From contig OX463821.1 in assembly GCA_949825045.1 (NCBI GenBank), positions 35,794,486-35,858,485 of the forward strand: a DNA stretch of 64,000 nucleotides, written 5' to 3'. A program made the translations under genes and the position numbers. The notes under the pieces were generated by a model. The model worked only from the letters and a program-made list of their open reading frames with translations. It ran no database searches and was not told the DNA's origin. Source of the DNA: Argyresthia goedartella (lineage: Eukaryota > Arthropoda > Insecta > Lepidoptera > Argyresthiidae). Positions within the stretch are counted from its first letter, which is position 1, and each line of letters begins with the position of its first letter. Positions 20,362 through 33,199 of the stretch are shown here, in pieces.

Positions 20362-20786
20362 TTATGTGACAGCTACATAATGGAGGGCATTAATACTCGA
20401 GAGTGGGTTTATGAAACGAGCCGAAGGCGAGTTTCATAATAATATCACTCGAGAGTTTTAATGCCTAATTATGTACAGTTACATACACTAGTTTGTCTAC
20501 TCACATATTATAAGCTCTCTTTGATATGGTTCAGGAACCGAATGTTTGACCGGCATTGTGGCATTGAGTTGTTTAGCTTGTTCTGTAGTACCAACTTCAC
20601 AGACAAAGTAGGGGCAGCACGCAGGCGGGCATCGACGTTCGATTTTTGAATGTCATAATATGTAGACAATTTACACATTATGGTCATAATGTACAAATTT
20701 TTAGATAAGAAATGAGTTTTTACCAAATAGTTTTACATTATGCTGGTCTTAACGTGCGGTTTTATGATACGTGTGTAGATAAACTA
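20362..20786 (-). repeat. Dispersed repeat 'R430', copy 2
   Basis: Inverted relative to copy 1 at 2518-2909, sharing the GC-richer core (about 20540-20640) and the TCTACACACGTATCA end. Unlike copy 1, its terminal palindrome is expanded to 80 bp (20386-20465). Confidence 0.65.
20386..20465. repeat. Nested palindrome at the end of R430 copy 2
   Basis: Outer arms (20386-20405 and 20446-20465, GGCATTAA...CTCGAG type, 17 of 20 paired) enclose an inner dyad TATGAAAC (20410-20417) and GTTTCATA (20431-20438). In copy 1 the same place holds only a compact 27-bp palindrome. Confidence 0.75.
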
Positions 20787-20802
20787 CTATTACGTTTTTG
20801 GT

Positions 20803-21705
20803 TTAATTTTTAAGTAGGGTGGGTAATTTATTATATATTTTGATACTCATAACATAAGGACTAGATGAGTGCATCTTAAGAGTAGAAGTGCAGTGTTGGA
20901 TGAGTCTGTCTTTATATCTTAATGAGTAGTTTACGGGGATTTCTCCGCGTTTATGGTAAAGTTTCTCATTATTGCAGAAAAATTTGCACATTCTTATATG
21001 TATAAGCATGGTAAAGTCAGAATATTAAGTTTTTGAAAGAAGGGTTTACAACTGTCCGTTTGTTTGATATTTACTATGATCCGTAGTAGTTTTTTTTTGT
21101 AAGATGAGTATTGCTGGGGCACCTGTGCTGTTTCCCCATAAAATTATTATAAATCTAGTTGCTTTTTTGTCGGGGATGGAATATCATTACTTTAGTTTTA
21201 TTATAATTGATGTCAAGGTCTTGTTTTATCATCCCATAAGTAATGAGATCTAATGTAGAAATAAGCTCTGTGTTCAGTTGGGAGCTATCTTCTGATGGGA
21301 CCAGTAATGATACGTCATCCGCAAACAGCACGCTGTGATTATTCGTTACTTTAGGGAGATCATTTATGTATATAAGGAATAATAGATACCCCAGGACACT
21401 TCCCTGGGGTATTGATGAATTCAATGCCATATTAGTTGGCGAACGTTTTGTATATGGTTAGTTTCTTTATTCGATTGCTATATTTCAACCGATTGTAATC
21501 TATCTTTCCAATATGAAGAGAACCAGATATGGGCTGTTCCGCGCACATCTATTCCATAAAGTTTGTCTAATTAAAATTCTGTGATTCACCCTATCGTATG
21601 CCTTAGACATATCTAAAAGAAGGCCCACTGCGTATGATTTATGATACTTAGAGCTTAAATATAAAATCTATAAAATCATGACCGCTGCACACTGATTGAT
21701 GAATA
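20803..21705 (-). pseudogene. LINE reverse transcriptase fragment
   Basis: Minus-strand frames give KAYDRVNHRILI (about 21590), SIPQGSVLGYLLFLIYINDL (21420), LFADDVSLL (21320) and KTKVMIFHP (21170), the successive RT palm motifs. A C-terminal tail, RYKDRLIQH...SIKIYNKLPTLLKN, follows at 20803-21009. Frameshifts separate the pieces, and part of the thumb is missing between 21010 and 21150. No endonuclease precedes it, because the copia relic begins at 21702. Confidence 0.82.
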
Positions 21706-22095
21706 TTGGATTCAAGGTTGATGATGAGTGGCTCGGGACGTTGATGCTGGCCGGCTTGCTCCGGCAATTTACAAGCCTATGATAATAGCCATAGAGAGTT
21801 CTGGAGTAAAAATATGTGCTGATTCAATAAACACAAAGTTATTACAGGAAGTGAAGACGAGTGAATCCAGCGCTATTTTCTCAAACTCAAGAAAGCATCA
21901 AAAATATAACCTGCAGCAAGGACAAAGACAAAAGAAACATGTGCAAGGGCAATCCAAAGGGCCTAGATGCTATAACTGCAAGAAATTTGGCCATTACAGT
22001 AAAAATTGTAGGTTCAAAAAAAATATATATTATAATAAAAATAATGATTTCATTGCTGCTTTTTCAGCTACTTCACATAATGACAATTTAATAAA
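21702..22095 (+). pseudogene. Copia-type gag relic with zinc knuckle
   Basis: The plus strand reads GFKVDDEWLGTLMLAGL, a gag motif of Ty1/copia elements. After a frame change it continues with ESSGVKICADSINTKLLQE and a CCHC knuckle, CYNCKKFGHYSKNC (about 21970-22010), the nucleic-acid-binding motif of gag. The 5' LTR and first part of gag are absent. Confidence 0.82.
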
Positions 22096-22378
22096 ATAAA
22101 ATACTTCAATAGCTTACAATCACCATAATGAAACAAAAATAATATAATGAAACTATAGTAATAGTATTCATAATTAGATATTACTTATTATTGTGTAAAA
22201 ATAATAAATATATAAAGATATCTACTTACTTAGTTATTAAAATAAATTGCAAAGCCCTTATAGGGCGCTACATTGTCATCTAACAATCTATACCTATTTA
22301 CAAATATGTTACTATTGTACTATAACAATGTAGAAAGCAATAAATAAATTGAATTGAATTGAATTGAAGAAAAACTTA
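22096..22378 (+). mobile_element. LINE 3' UTR tail inserted in the copia relic
   Basis: The stretch has no coding content and ends with AATAAATAAATTGAATTGAA, a short AATTG microsatellite of the kind that terminates LINEs. Copia coding sequence resumes just after it. Boundaries are approximate and I could not define a target duplication. Confidence 0.5.
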
Positions 22379-23435
22379 CGCCACCTGTAAGGAACATCCG
22401 TATTGCTGATAAAAAAGTACTCCACGTCGAGAGTTGTGGCAATGTCACTATCAGAGTTCCAGATGCACAAGGAAAAGAAAACAAATTCAGGTGAGAAACG
22501 TCATTTACGTACTAGATTTATCAACAAATCTAATATCAGTGAGTCAAATGATTAAAAATGGCTGCAAAGTAGAATTTAATGAAACGGCTTGTGAAATAAT
22601 AAACAAGAATGTGAAATGTCAAAGAGTAGCAAAAGCCAACCTAATAAATGACATGTATAAACTATAAGTTGTCAGTGGAGAAGCCAATGCCATGTCAGCA
22701 GTTACCGATAATGACGCCTTCTTGTGGCATCAAAGGATGGGTCATCTTAACTATAAGGATTTACATAAAATGCCACAATGCACTACCGGATGAAATTATC
22801 TCCGATAAATAAAAATATAACTTGCATTAATTGCATAGAAGCAAAACAGATAAGACAGCCATTTTCAGGTGAAGGCTACCGAGAAAATGAATTGCTAGAA
22901 GTAATCCACTTCGATGTATGTGGACCGATGCAAACTGCATCACTTGGACATGCCAGAACTGTTACTGGGCAGAAGCAGTGGTAACGGCAGCGCAAGTCAT
23001 CAATCACTCGCCTACAAAAGCTCTGACTTACATTACACCGGAGGAAGTATGGAATGGAAAACAGTCAGATTTAAGTCATGAGCCATGGTGCACATGCACA
23101 TGATACATATCTAAAGAAAAGCGTCAAAAGTTAGATTCTAAATCACGTGAGTTAATATTTGTTGGATATAGGGCTTCAACGAAGGGCTTTCGTTTCATAG
23201 ACCCAAAGAGCAAGCAAATCACGATGAGTAGAGACGTAGTATTTCTTGAAGCCACCGTGTCGAGAAAGATGATGATAAATAAGTCAGCTCCTAAAAAAAA
23301 ACAGATATTTAGTAACCATAAAAAATTAAAAAGAAGAAGAAAGAATGACACATAAAGGAAAAGAAGTAATTTTACCTTCAGATAATACAATTTGCTTACC
23401 ATTCAGTGAACCAAATGCCGATAGTCAACATCGCA
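22379..23435 (+). pseudogene. Copia-type protease end and integrase relic, core deleted
   Basis: In sequence are VRNVIYVLDLSTNLISVSQM (22500), LWHQRMGHLNYKDLHKMP (GAG-pre-integrase zinc motif, 22725), CINCIEAKQIRQPF with EVIHFDVCGPM (start of the integrase core), then abruptly AEAVVTAAQVINHSPTKAL and SRELIFVGYRASTKGFRFID (integrase C-terminal side). The stretch normally holding the second and third catalytic residues is missing near 22960, an internal deletion. There are stops and frameshifts throughout. Confidence 0.82.
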
Positions 23436-23931
23436 CTATTCAGATGAAGAACATTCACTTGAAGAACGGGTAGAACAGATGGAACAGAAAAAGAAAGAAA
23501 GAAATGTTGAGATAGTTGGGCTGGAGAAGCAGGAGAATGAAAACCTACCATTAGTGATCTCAAACATCGCCGATAAAGTAAACCTCAAGCCGGAGGACAT
23601 TGAGGAGGTAAAGCGGGTAGGATCAGAAAAAGTCGGTGAGAAGCAAAATCGTCCGCGGCCGGTGATCGTAACACTACGCTCTAAAACGGCGAGGGACATG
23701 TGGATCAAGCAAAGAAAGGTACGTTTAAATAACGATAAAATATACGGTAGTAAGCAAAATGTATTTGTCAACGAAGATCTAACTAAGCACAAGAGGCAGT
23801 TATTTTGGTCGGCTAAAACACAGCTTAAACCAAAATTTAACTTTATATTGATACAAAACACTAATGTACTGAAAAAAAAGAATGAATTGGAAAAAAAGAT
23901 ATACAATATAAGATGCGAAGATGACATATAA
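23436..23931 (+). pseudogene. LINE ORF1 protein (5'-truncated)
   Basis: The open frame includes EERVEQMEQKKKERNVEIVG, then RPRPVIVTLRSKTARDMW and VNEDLTKHKRQLFWSAK, ending NELEKKIYNIRCEDDI. A charged coiled-coil-like start followed by a compact basic domain is usual for ORF1 RNA chaperones of L2/CR1/Jockey-group LINEs. The beginning is cut by the insertion junction with copia. The remaining frame is open for about 165 codons. Confidence 0.75.
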
Positions 23932-24119
23932 TTGGTGCTCGTGGCTTCAAAAGAAAGATACGAGAATTCTGTTTAAAGCGCAAGTAGCGCGCGTTCACAC
24001 ACACGATTACTTTGCTATTAAAATTCACAAGTATACAAGACATAGACAGCGATATACAATATAATAGATACGATGATATAACTGCATGGAGCAATAGTAT
24101 TAAGATTAAGCAAAAATAA

Positions 24120-26986
24120 TTAGACATAGTACACTTGAATATCAGGTCACTAAGCAAACAATTTAATCAGCTGCTTATTTTGTTGAATCAATGCAAAGAG
24201 AAAATAGATATTATTGTATTATCTAAAGTTAACATCAAGAGGGAAGAATTATGCTTTTATCAGATTACGGGTTATACACTACACGAGAACACGTGGAAGG
24301 GAGGAAGGGTGCTAATTTATGCAAAAGATAGCTTAAACTTTACTGCTGAGATTATTGAAACATCAGCTTCAGAAACATAATATGGAAAATTAACAATAAA
24401 TAAGAATATATTGCATATTATATCTACATATAGACCACCTAGAACAAATAAATTACGGTTTTTAGAAGAAATTAAAATTCTACTGAAGAAAACATCACAT
24501 AATGATGACATAATATTGATAGGTGACACTAACTTAGATATGCTGGGTGATAAGTCGAATAAAATTATAATAAAATACAAAAATATTATGTGTGAACACG
24601 GCTTACAATGCGCAATACCTACAACAGAGGTAACTTGCGAAGCGATCGTCGACGGGGTGTTGGAGACGTCATGCATCGACCATGTGTGGGTGCGCCAGCG
24701 CAGTGCGCGACTCACGCGCTCACACATGCTCACCTGCAAGCTGTCCGACCACCACATGGTGGGTGCTAGGCTGTATCTCGTGCCGAGCGAAGATGACCCG
24801 AATGTTAATGCGACGACCCCAATCAGGTATGCGTTATCAAATCATTTAGTCGAAGAAAAACTTCAACTTATAGATTGGTCCGAACTGTTATCAATAGATT
24901 GCCCCCTACATTTGTACGAAAAGATTTGCCTTTTGTTTTGGAATATATACAATGAATGTACTGTTGAAGTTAAATTACATAGGTAATAAAAGATATACTC
25001 ATCCCTGGATAAACAAATAGTTAAGTAGGATGATTGAGCGGCGGGACGAGCTATTTAGATTATGGAAAAAAGAACCTTCTAACATGAATCGCCGAATGGA
25101 TTACACTAGATACCGGAACAAAATTAATAAACTTATAGGTGTGGCTAGAAACAAATTTATGAAAAGTGAGATAAAAAAATGTGATGGTGATTTTCGTAAA
25201 ATATGGTCTAATATAAATAAGTGGTTAGGGAGGTGAAATAGTAATTTGGATAATATAGAAATGAAATACTTAGGTAAAACCGATAATGTTAAAAATATTT
25301 GTAGTAATTTTTCTAAAACTATTACCCAAGAAATACAAGATATAAAACATGATTGTAATTTGAAATTTTTGGCCCGGGATTCATAAGTTAAAAAAGTGAC
25401 AGGTCTTTTAGATTTATAAAAATAAGTCCATACAAAGTCGAGAGAATCATAGACAAACTGTGTTGCGAGAAAGCCCCAGGTGAGGATAAAATTAGAGTAA
25501 AAGATGTAAAGTACGTAAAAACACCATTAAGTAAAGTCTTGTCTAAATGTCTAAATTTATTAATATGTGTATGTCAAAGGGTACATACCCTGATAAATTA
25601 AAAAAATCATTAATAAGACCAATTTACAAGCAAGGCAATCTGGATTATTCCAATTACAGGCCTATCGCAATATTATCAGTAATAAATAAAATTATGGAAA
25701 AAGTTGTGATTGATCAGATAAGTGCCTTTTTGGAATGTAATAATATATTTCGGATACCCAACACGGATTCAGAAAAGGCCGTAGCACAGCAACAGCTTTG
25801 GCTCAATTCACTAATTACGTAAACAATAACCTTAACAATAGGAAGCAGTTACTTGCAGTTTTTATAGACTACAAAAAAGCATTTGACACACTTGGTCACG
25901 AGCAGCTGCTGCAGGCCTTGGATGAATGCGGCATCAGCGGCCCCACCAACCAGTGGTTCCGTAGCTACCTCACGAACAGGACTCTGCGCACCGTGATTGC
26001 TGGGACCGCTGGTGAGGAGGCACCCGTCAGCCTGGGCGTGCCAACTGGCTCAGTGTATTGCCCAGTCGGCTACATTATGCATGTCAACAGTGTGTCAAAC
26101 GTGGTGCAAAATTGTAAGGTATATATGTATGCTGACGACATGTGCCGGTTGTACGCTGTTAAAAATATGGCAGACATGGTGCACAATATTCAGGGGGATT
26201 TCGAAAATATTTCAAAGTGGGCACATGACAATGGAATAATTTTAAACTTAAGTAAAACTAAATGCGTATTTATTCACCCTACAATAAACAGGCAAAAAAC
26301 ATCTGTAATTCTGAAATTAATATATTAGGCCATAGCTACAAATGCTTCCACAATGATACAATAGCATGTAATCGTAATAGACTGGAATTAGTAAATAGCT
26401 TTAAATATTTGGGATTGTTGATTGATCAAAATGTTAACTGGAAAATACATGTCAATGAGGTCTGCAATAGACTCAGGTCTATCTTAGGGAAATTTACTAT
26501 TTAAACAGAATTCTAAACAAACGCACCCTGTATATTGTGTACTATGCACTCGCAGATTCATTAATGAGCTATGGGTTGGGCTGCTATGGACTGACATTCA
26601 AAACATATTTGGACCAAATCAAACAAGTACAATTAAGGCTAGTAAAATACCTAATAGATAAAAATACCAAAGATAAATGTAAAAGTGACTATAATAAATT
26701 ATTTAATATTTGTAAAATCGTCCCTGTTCACAATAAAGTAAAATATCTACTCGCCTTAGAAATATATTATAGTAAAGATTATAAAGTACCAATATCAAAT
26801 AGCCACTTCACTAGATCGAGAACTAAAGGTAAACTGTCACAGCCATCAGCTATAAATTATTATGGTGAGAGAACTAGAGAATACCTAATTCCTAAAATAT
26901 GCAATAAATACCCTCTTTTACTCAGTGAAAATATATTATGTTTAGGCACACTTAAGAAACACCTTAAATCAGTTTTAATTAATTAA
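24120..26986 (+). pseudogene. LINE ORF2: endonuclease, RT and C-terminal domain
   Basis: Endonuclease: VHLNIRSLSKQFNQL, STYRPPRTN, IGDTNLDML and the terminal CKLSDHHMV. RT: LIRPIYKQGNLDYSNYRPIA, FIDYKKAFDTLGHE, GVPTGSVYCP (altered), YMYADDMCRLYA (about 26126) and SFKYLGLLID. The C-terminal piece runs 26537-26986. The order is complete for an ORF2, but at least five frame changes or stops break it (for example at about 24379, 24986, 25236, 25822 and 26504). Confidence 0.85.
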
Positions 26987-27287
26987 TGTTTAAGTAAAAA
27001 TAAAATAAAAATTCTTATGTAACTAAGTTAAGCTTTGTTTTAGAAGAAGGATGTTTGGAGAGGCGTATTGCGTGGTGCTGTAGCATTACCGATACGTCAT
27101 CTGCAAGCATATTATTATATTATTATCTTTTCTTGCTTGTGTAGTACCTAGTAGTTAGTACATAGATATAATATAGGTTTTATATAAATTAATGATAAGA
27201 GCGTACCGCCAACAAACTTTTTTGTTTGGCAAAACAATGTGTTATAAATAGTCCTAAGCTTTTTCTTCATGAATAAACAATCAAAAA

Positions 27288-28185
27288 AAAGATCCAAATG
27301 AAACTCAACTGATGACAGCACTCAAGATAAAATTCTCCGAAATAAATGACGAGAAGAGTTTTACGTATACTCTCAAGACAATGAGTTTGATAAAATCACC
27401 GATGCATCTTTGGCTTGTATGAATGGTGAATCCACCATGTGTATTTTGGATAAAGAACCGCAAAGCCTTTCCGAAGTTCTGAAAAGCAATAAGGCAAATG
27501 AATGGATCAAAGCAATGAAAGAGGAATATGATTCCTTACTTCTCAATACAACATTGACACTGGTGGATGTTCCAGCTACTCAGAAAATTATTCCATGCAA
27601 ATGGGCTTACAAAACTAAAACAGATGAGAGTGGTAATGTAACAAGATATAAAGCAAAACTTGTGATACAAGGATATCAACAAAAGAAAGGCATAGATTAT
27701 AATGAAATTTATGCTCCGGTGGTCCGTTACTCTGGAAAATAAATCATGTACGCAGTATCTGCATTCTTACAGGGCGACATTGATGAAGATATTTACATGT
27801 CACAACCACCAAATTTTGAAGATGGAAATAAGGTATGCAAACTTAACAAATCTATTTATGGCCTTAAACAGGCAAGTAGACAATGGAACAAAAAACTTAA
27901 CTCAACGCTGTTAGAAATTGGAATGTCACGATCAAAAGTAGATCCGTGCATATTCTATCAAATACAAAATAAACAAGACATGTTGCTTTTAACTGTGTAT
28001 ATTGACGACATATTATTTTTCTACAAAAATGAAGAAACAGCAACATTTACAAAGAAGAAACTGAGTGAAAAAATTCACATGAATGTTTTGAGACAAGCAA
28101 TATTTTGTCTTGGTTTTAAAATTAACCAAAATGACCCTAGCAAGAAAACAAATAGGAGGTCTATAACACAAGCTGAAAAAGACAC
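27288..28185 (+). pseudogene. Copia-type reverse transcriptase relic
   Basis: Reads EWIKAMKEEYDSL, PCKWAYKTKTDESGNVTRYKA and KLVIQGYQQKKGIDYNEIYAPV (27590-27720), then a frame change with a deletion, and VSAFLQGDIDEDIYMSQPP, KSIYGLKQASRQWN and VYIDDILFF, the copia RT catalytic motif with two aspartates. It ends abruptly at 28185 where another LINE begins, so RNase H and the 3' LTR are lost. Confidence 0.85.
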
Positions 28186-30107
28186 CCAGTACTACAGCTG
28201 GTTCACGACAACCGAAGAGTATCGTTCTAAATTGAACAGAACATTGATTATACTCGGGGACCTTAATATGAACAGCGCCTTAGTGTACGTATCAAATTAT
28301 TATTGTATTTCTTTTATGTGTCTGTAGTATGTATGAGAGATTGATGTGATGAATGCACACGGTGGCGTCCGTGACGTAACCTTACGCGACTCTGTGTCAG
28401 GCAGCCTGGTGCCACAGACTGACGCCTTCCACCCACCTCTCGACGTCATTGTGCCGCTGTTGCAAGTGCAGGGCGTGGACCAGCGATCCGGCCGCCTGGA
28501 TCCTAGCAAAATTGGTAGCCACAATGACTGGAATTTTGCCAAAACCAACCACACAGTCATCTATGAGCTCATGTGCAACGCATCATGGGACAGTTTTATC
28601 AGCTTCGGATGTAAATACGGCAGTTGGTCGCTTTTATGATACCCTTTACGAGATCTTCAACAACTCAATCCCGAAGAAGACCAGGCCGACCACCCTACCA
28701 GGGGTTACCTAGTCTGGTTTACTGATGACATTATAAGGGACCTCGCCACTAAGTCAAACTATACTATGTATGGAAATCGTCTAAGAGGCCAACTGTCTAC
28801 TCCGCATTCAGTGAGCTCAGAGTCAACATCAAGTCCCGTGTAGCTCCAGCATACGTAAACTACATGATAAATATCGAAGGCAATATCATTTATAACCCAC
28901 GTGCGTTTTGAAAACATGTGAGTGGCCTCAGATCCAAGGGTGGTTTCGAATCTCGGGTCACGCATCAGGGGCAAGCGTGTGTAAATAAACAGTTCTGATG
29001 ATTCGTAGAGTGCTAATTACGTCCAAATTGCATATGTTTCCCTAAAGGATGTAGAACAAGGACTGCGGCAGCTAAGGCCAAGGAGCGCAATCGTACCGGA
29101 CAACATCCCGCCTTACTTTTTGAAGGCCTATAGCGATCAGCTGGTTGTCTCTGGGTCGTATTTTTAACTTAGCGTTTGAGCGAGGGAAGTACCCTACCAA
29201 CTAGTAGCTCTCTCGAATTAGTCCTATTCTATAGGCAAGTGACACTGCCTCTGTTAATCAATATCGACAGATTGCGATCCTGAGTTCATTGGCAAAATTG
29301 TTCGATTCAGTCATATACGGCAAAATCAGTCCGTAGATTGCACCGTAACACGGATTCAGGAGTCATCGCTCAGTAACCACCAACTTACTGACATTGGTCG
29401 AGTTGGTCTCAGAGAGCATGGATCGGATATTTCAGGTGGACGTCGCCTATCTGGACTTCCGCTAGGCAATTGATAGAGTCAATAACGACGTCCTGATGAA
29501 AAAATTGTGTGCCATATGCGGATTTTCCTTCTTCGCTGGCAACCTGAAGCACCCCTAGAAATATTTGCGACATGGCCGTTTTGAGTCCCAGCCGTACCAC
29601 ATACGGTCGGGTGTTAGCCAAGGCTCTAATCTTGTTCCGTTGTTTTTTATCATCGTGATAAATGACCTAGAATCTGGGCTGAAACACGCTAATTGCCTGT
29701 ACGCGGACGATCTGAAACTGATACTTCCCGTGAAATCAGAGGATGATTGCAGGCTACTACAGGAAGATCTAGATGCGAATCATAGGTGGAGTATCAACAA
29801 CAAACTTCTATTTAATACTGAGAAGTGTTGTTTATTGTCCTTGACGCGCTCTCTTTGGCCTATTAGCGTGGCGAATACACTCAGCACGGAGTCTTTGACT
29901 CAAGTGTATTCTATGAAGGACCTCGGTGTTACGTTCGACCCTGAAGTTACAATCCATGAGCACATGAGCACTTTAGCCAAGGAATGCTTCAAAAGATTAA
30001 AGTTTGTGTAACGGAATAGTAAGGGTTCCAATAATCTAAGAGAGGTTCAGCTTTTTTACAGGGCCTTAGTGAGAACCGAACTCAAATCGAGCTCAGTCGT
30101 TTGGAAT
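28186..30107 (+). pseudogene. LINE endonuclease end, linker and RT, truncated at both ends
   Basis: The start EEYRSKLNRTLIILGDLNM (about 28215-28270) is an endonuclease segment with the GDLN motif. The linker follows (DWNFAKTNHTVIYELM, then VGRFYDTLYEIFNNSIPKK at 28610). RT motifs lie at 29440 (VDVAYLDFR), 29600 (IRSGVSQGSNLVPLFFIIVI), 29700 (CLYADDLKLI) and 29930 (SMKDLGVTFDPEVTI). Many frameshifts occur between 28330 and 29560. The C-terminus is cut at 30107 by the 3' tail of the next LINE, so this copy is older. Confidence 0.82.
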
Positions 30108-30356
30108 CAAAGTCAAAGTACTTTCTTACTGTAGATATTTACATATACTTAGCAAACGTCATTTTTCTCCTCTTCTATACACTGGACCACTGTGGGAGAA
30201 GAAGGGCGTAGAGACTCCCACAGGTTGATTTTTAGATCTCTTTTAAAAATAGGTTGTGCTTAACTAATACAAATATGAAAAAAATAATTGTTAAGATTAA
30301 TAAGCAGGAAAAAATAATTTCAAAATTAATAACAGCTATGTCTGTGTTGAGCCAGA

Positions 30357-33091
30357 TTAACCCCATACAGTCCTGTCATTTAAGAAATCTTGAACATTGT
30401 AATATCCCTTTTTCAACAAAGTCGCTTTAACGTGCTTTTTAAATTGCTCAAATGGCAATTTCAAAATCTCCACAGGTATCTTATTATAGTAGACCCTTGA
30501 AAGAATTACTAACCTTCGCGATTCTAAATAGGGCGCACATAGTCTGTGAATTTTTCTTAGGTTAACATTACAGCTATCGCTAAGTTTGGAAAATGTTCTA
30601 AGGTTCTTGCGTACATACATTATATTTTCGAAAATAAATTGACTAGCTACTGTTTGTATGTAAATTTAATTAAAAAGCTCTCTTAAAGAGTCTGTTCGTT
30701 TTAAATTATAAATTGCTTGAATAGCTCTTTTCTGTAAAATAAAAATAGTTTGAATATCCGCTGCTTTCCCACACAACAAGATACCATAGGACATCACACT
30801 ATGAAAGTAACTAAAATATACTAGCCTAGATGTAGCCACATCTGTGCTTTGTCTGATGTTCCTAACAGCGTAAGCCGCAGAACTTAATTTAATTTATTTA
30901 TGTGGGGTCCCCACTGCAATTTGCTATCAATGGTTTTTCCAAGAAACTTCGTATCATTTACTTATTCTAACGTGATCTTGTCTAACACTAAACTTTTCTC
31001 AACTTGCCTCACATTTGGAAGTGAGAATTTGATTCACTTGGTTTTACCAGCGTTTAATAATAAATTATTAAATGTGAACCAATTCAAGGTTAAAGACAAT
31101 ACACCATTAACATCATCAAAATTTCCTTTTTGTCTTTCAATTTTGAAGACCATTGAAATATCAATAGCAAACAACACTATGTCAGTTAATTTCTCCACCA
31201 TGAAAGGCAGATCGTTAATATATAGCAGGAATAAGAAAGAGTCTAATATGGAACCTCGTGGAACGCCAATTTTTACACCGGATCCATCAGATTTAAAGCC
31301 GTTAATTTCTGCCCTTTGAAATATATTGCTTAGGTATGATTTTAGTAGATCCAACGCCTTATTTCTAATTCCGTTATGAATTAATTTAATTATGAGCGTA
31401 TTATGATCAACACAATCAAATGCTTTCGACAGGTCCCAAAAACTCCGATAGCATCCTGTGCGGCCTCCCATGCAGAATAAATTTGAGATATAAGGGTAAT
31501 ACCTGCATCCGTAGTCGATATACCCCTAGTGAAACCGTATTGTTTGCCATGGAGTTGTTTTGTACGGTTGAAGTGTGAGAGCATTTGATTGAGTATAATC
31601 TTTTCATATATTTTACTTAGTGTTGGAAGAACAGATATTGGTCTGAAATTTGAAGGATCACCCTTATCTCCCGACTTGAAGAGAGGTATCAGTTTACTGT
31701 GTTTCATAAGGTCTGGGAAAGCCCCATCATCAACACATTTATTGAATATATAAGCTAAGAGTGGGGCTATAACTAGCATTACTGAACCAATGACTTTGAC
31801 TGATATACCCCACAGGTCTTTCGTATTTTTTAAGTTAAGTAATTTAAACGTTTTGACAATGTCCTGGGGATATACATGATGAAATTTTAAATATACCTTA
31901 CTGAAGGGGGGGGTTATTTTTAATAAAGTCTCTGCTTCATATGGAGATAAATTTAGACAATCTGTTGTGAGTAAGGGTACACACACTGGTGAAGGATGTT
32001 TCAAAAGCTCGAGCAACATCAGCGCTGGATTTAACAACATCATCACCCATCTTTAGGCAGAAATCATTGTCCCTTGGTATAACTTTGCCAGTTTCACGGT
32101 TTATTATTTGCCAAACTGTTTTCATTCTATTATTTGAATTTTTCTATTAATGTGTAAAGTTTTTGCAATTTTACAAATGAACTTGAAAGTTTTGGAATAT
32201 TTTTTAACATAGTCATGAAATTTCCGATCAAAGTTACAGGTTTTTTGTTCATAAAGGTCATACAAGATAACTCTACTTTTACGAATTCTAAACGTTGCCC
32301 AGTCATTAAATTTAGATTTACCGTTGTAGTCACTGACTTTCTTTAATTTAAAAACTTTATTGAATTCTGTTTGTATAATGTTGAAGAAGTCTAAGTAGAT
32401 TTTTTTTGGGTTCTGTTCATTAAAATCCGGTACTGGCAAATTTATATCTAAGTTTTTCCTATATGTCTCTAGTCTATGGGATGTAATAGGCCTATAAAAT
32501 GATGGACCAATTTTATCCTTAAGAGCAATTGGGAATGAAACTGTTTGACCCCTGTGAACGGAAGGTAAGCATTTAATTATACTTTTACTTGCGAATCCAC
32601 AGTCACAAAAAACGTTATCTAAGCAAGTTCGACTGGTAATTGTAAATCTAGTCCGCTCTAGAAATACATGACATAAATTAAACGATTTGAATAAAGTTAT
32701 TAATCGTTGTTTCATCTTAATTTTGATTTCCTACAAGCAAATCTACATTAAGATCGCCACAAATAATTAACTTTTTTCTGTTATTACACAGTTTAGTGAG
32801 GGCTTCCTCCATAATTTTTTCAAATATTTTGAAATTACCATGGCCTTTTTCATTCTTCGGTGGCCTATAGACACAAACAATAATATGGCGATCTAACTCA
32901 ACACAGGATACCTCTACTTGTCTTTCAACAGTAAGTGCAAGAATATATTTCCGTTGTTTCACCTTAATTTTATTTTTCACTAAGATTAAAGAACCACCTC
33001 TATTAGTCTTTCTATTGTAACAACTGACAATTTTGTAATTATTTATGTTAAAAAACATCATATTTTCTTTTAAGCATGTTCTGTAACACAA
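30357..33091 (-). pseudogene. Hairpin-tailed LINE ORF2
   Basis: Endonuclease strings are NRGGSLILVKNKIKVKQ, CVYRPPKNEKG and IICGDLNVDLL (32745). RT strings are LIPLFKSGDKGDPSNFRPIS (31680), DLSKAFDCVDHNTLI (31425), KIGVPRGSILDSFLFLLYIN (31250) and LFAIDISMV (about 31165), where the usual two-aspartate box has lost one aspartate. The C-terminus ends DFLNDRTVWG at 30357. Frameshifts at about 32716, 32122, 31980, 31430 and 31030 split it. The mutated catalytic box alone would abolish polymerase activity. Confidence 0.85.
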
Positions 33092-33199
33092 ATAACATCG
33101 ATGTCAGATTTTTTTTTTAATAATTCTAATACAAGTTCTTTGCCAGGTAGCCCCTGGATGTTTTAATGGGTAATATTTAAGTAGAGCTTACAATTTGAC

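Larger units (their letters stand above)
23436..27287 (+). mobile_element. LINE with ORF1, endonuclease and RT, inserted in the copia relic
   Basis: About 3.85 kb, truncated at its 5' side within ORF1 and ending at a short A-run (AATCAAAAAAAA, 27276-27287) where copia coding resumes. Contents: ORF1 (23436-23931), endonuclease (24120-24990), RT (25440-26330) and C-terminal domain (to 26986), then about 300 bp of 3' UTR. All coding parts carry frameshifts. A target duplication could not be identified. Confidence 0.82.

Noticed and set aside
20071..20439. A 122-codon host exon
   Set aside because: No recognisable domain; the second half is hydrophobic low-complexity and runs into repeat R430. 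A splice-like TTTTTTTTAG at 20274-20283 was noted but is not enough.
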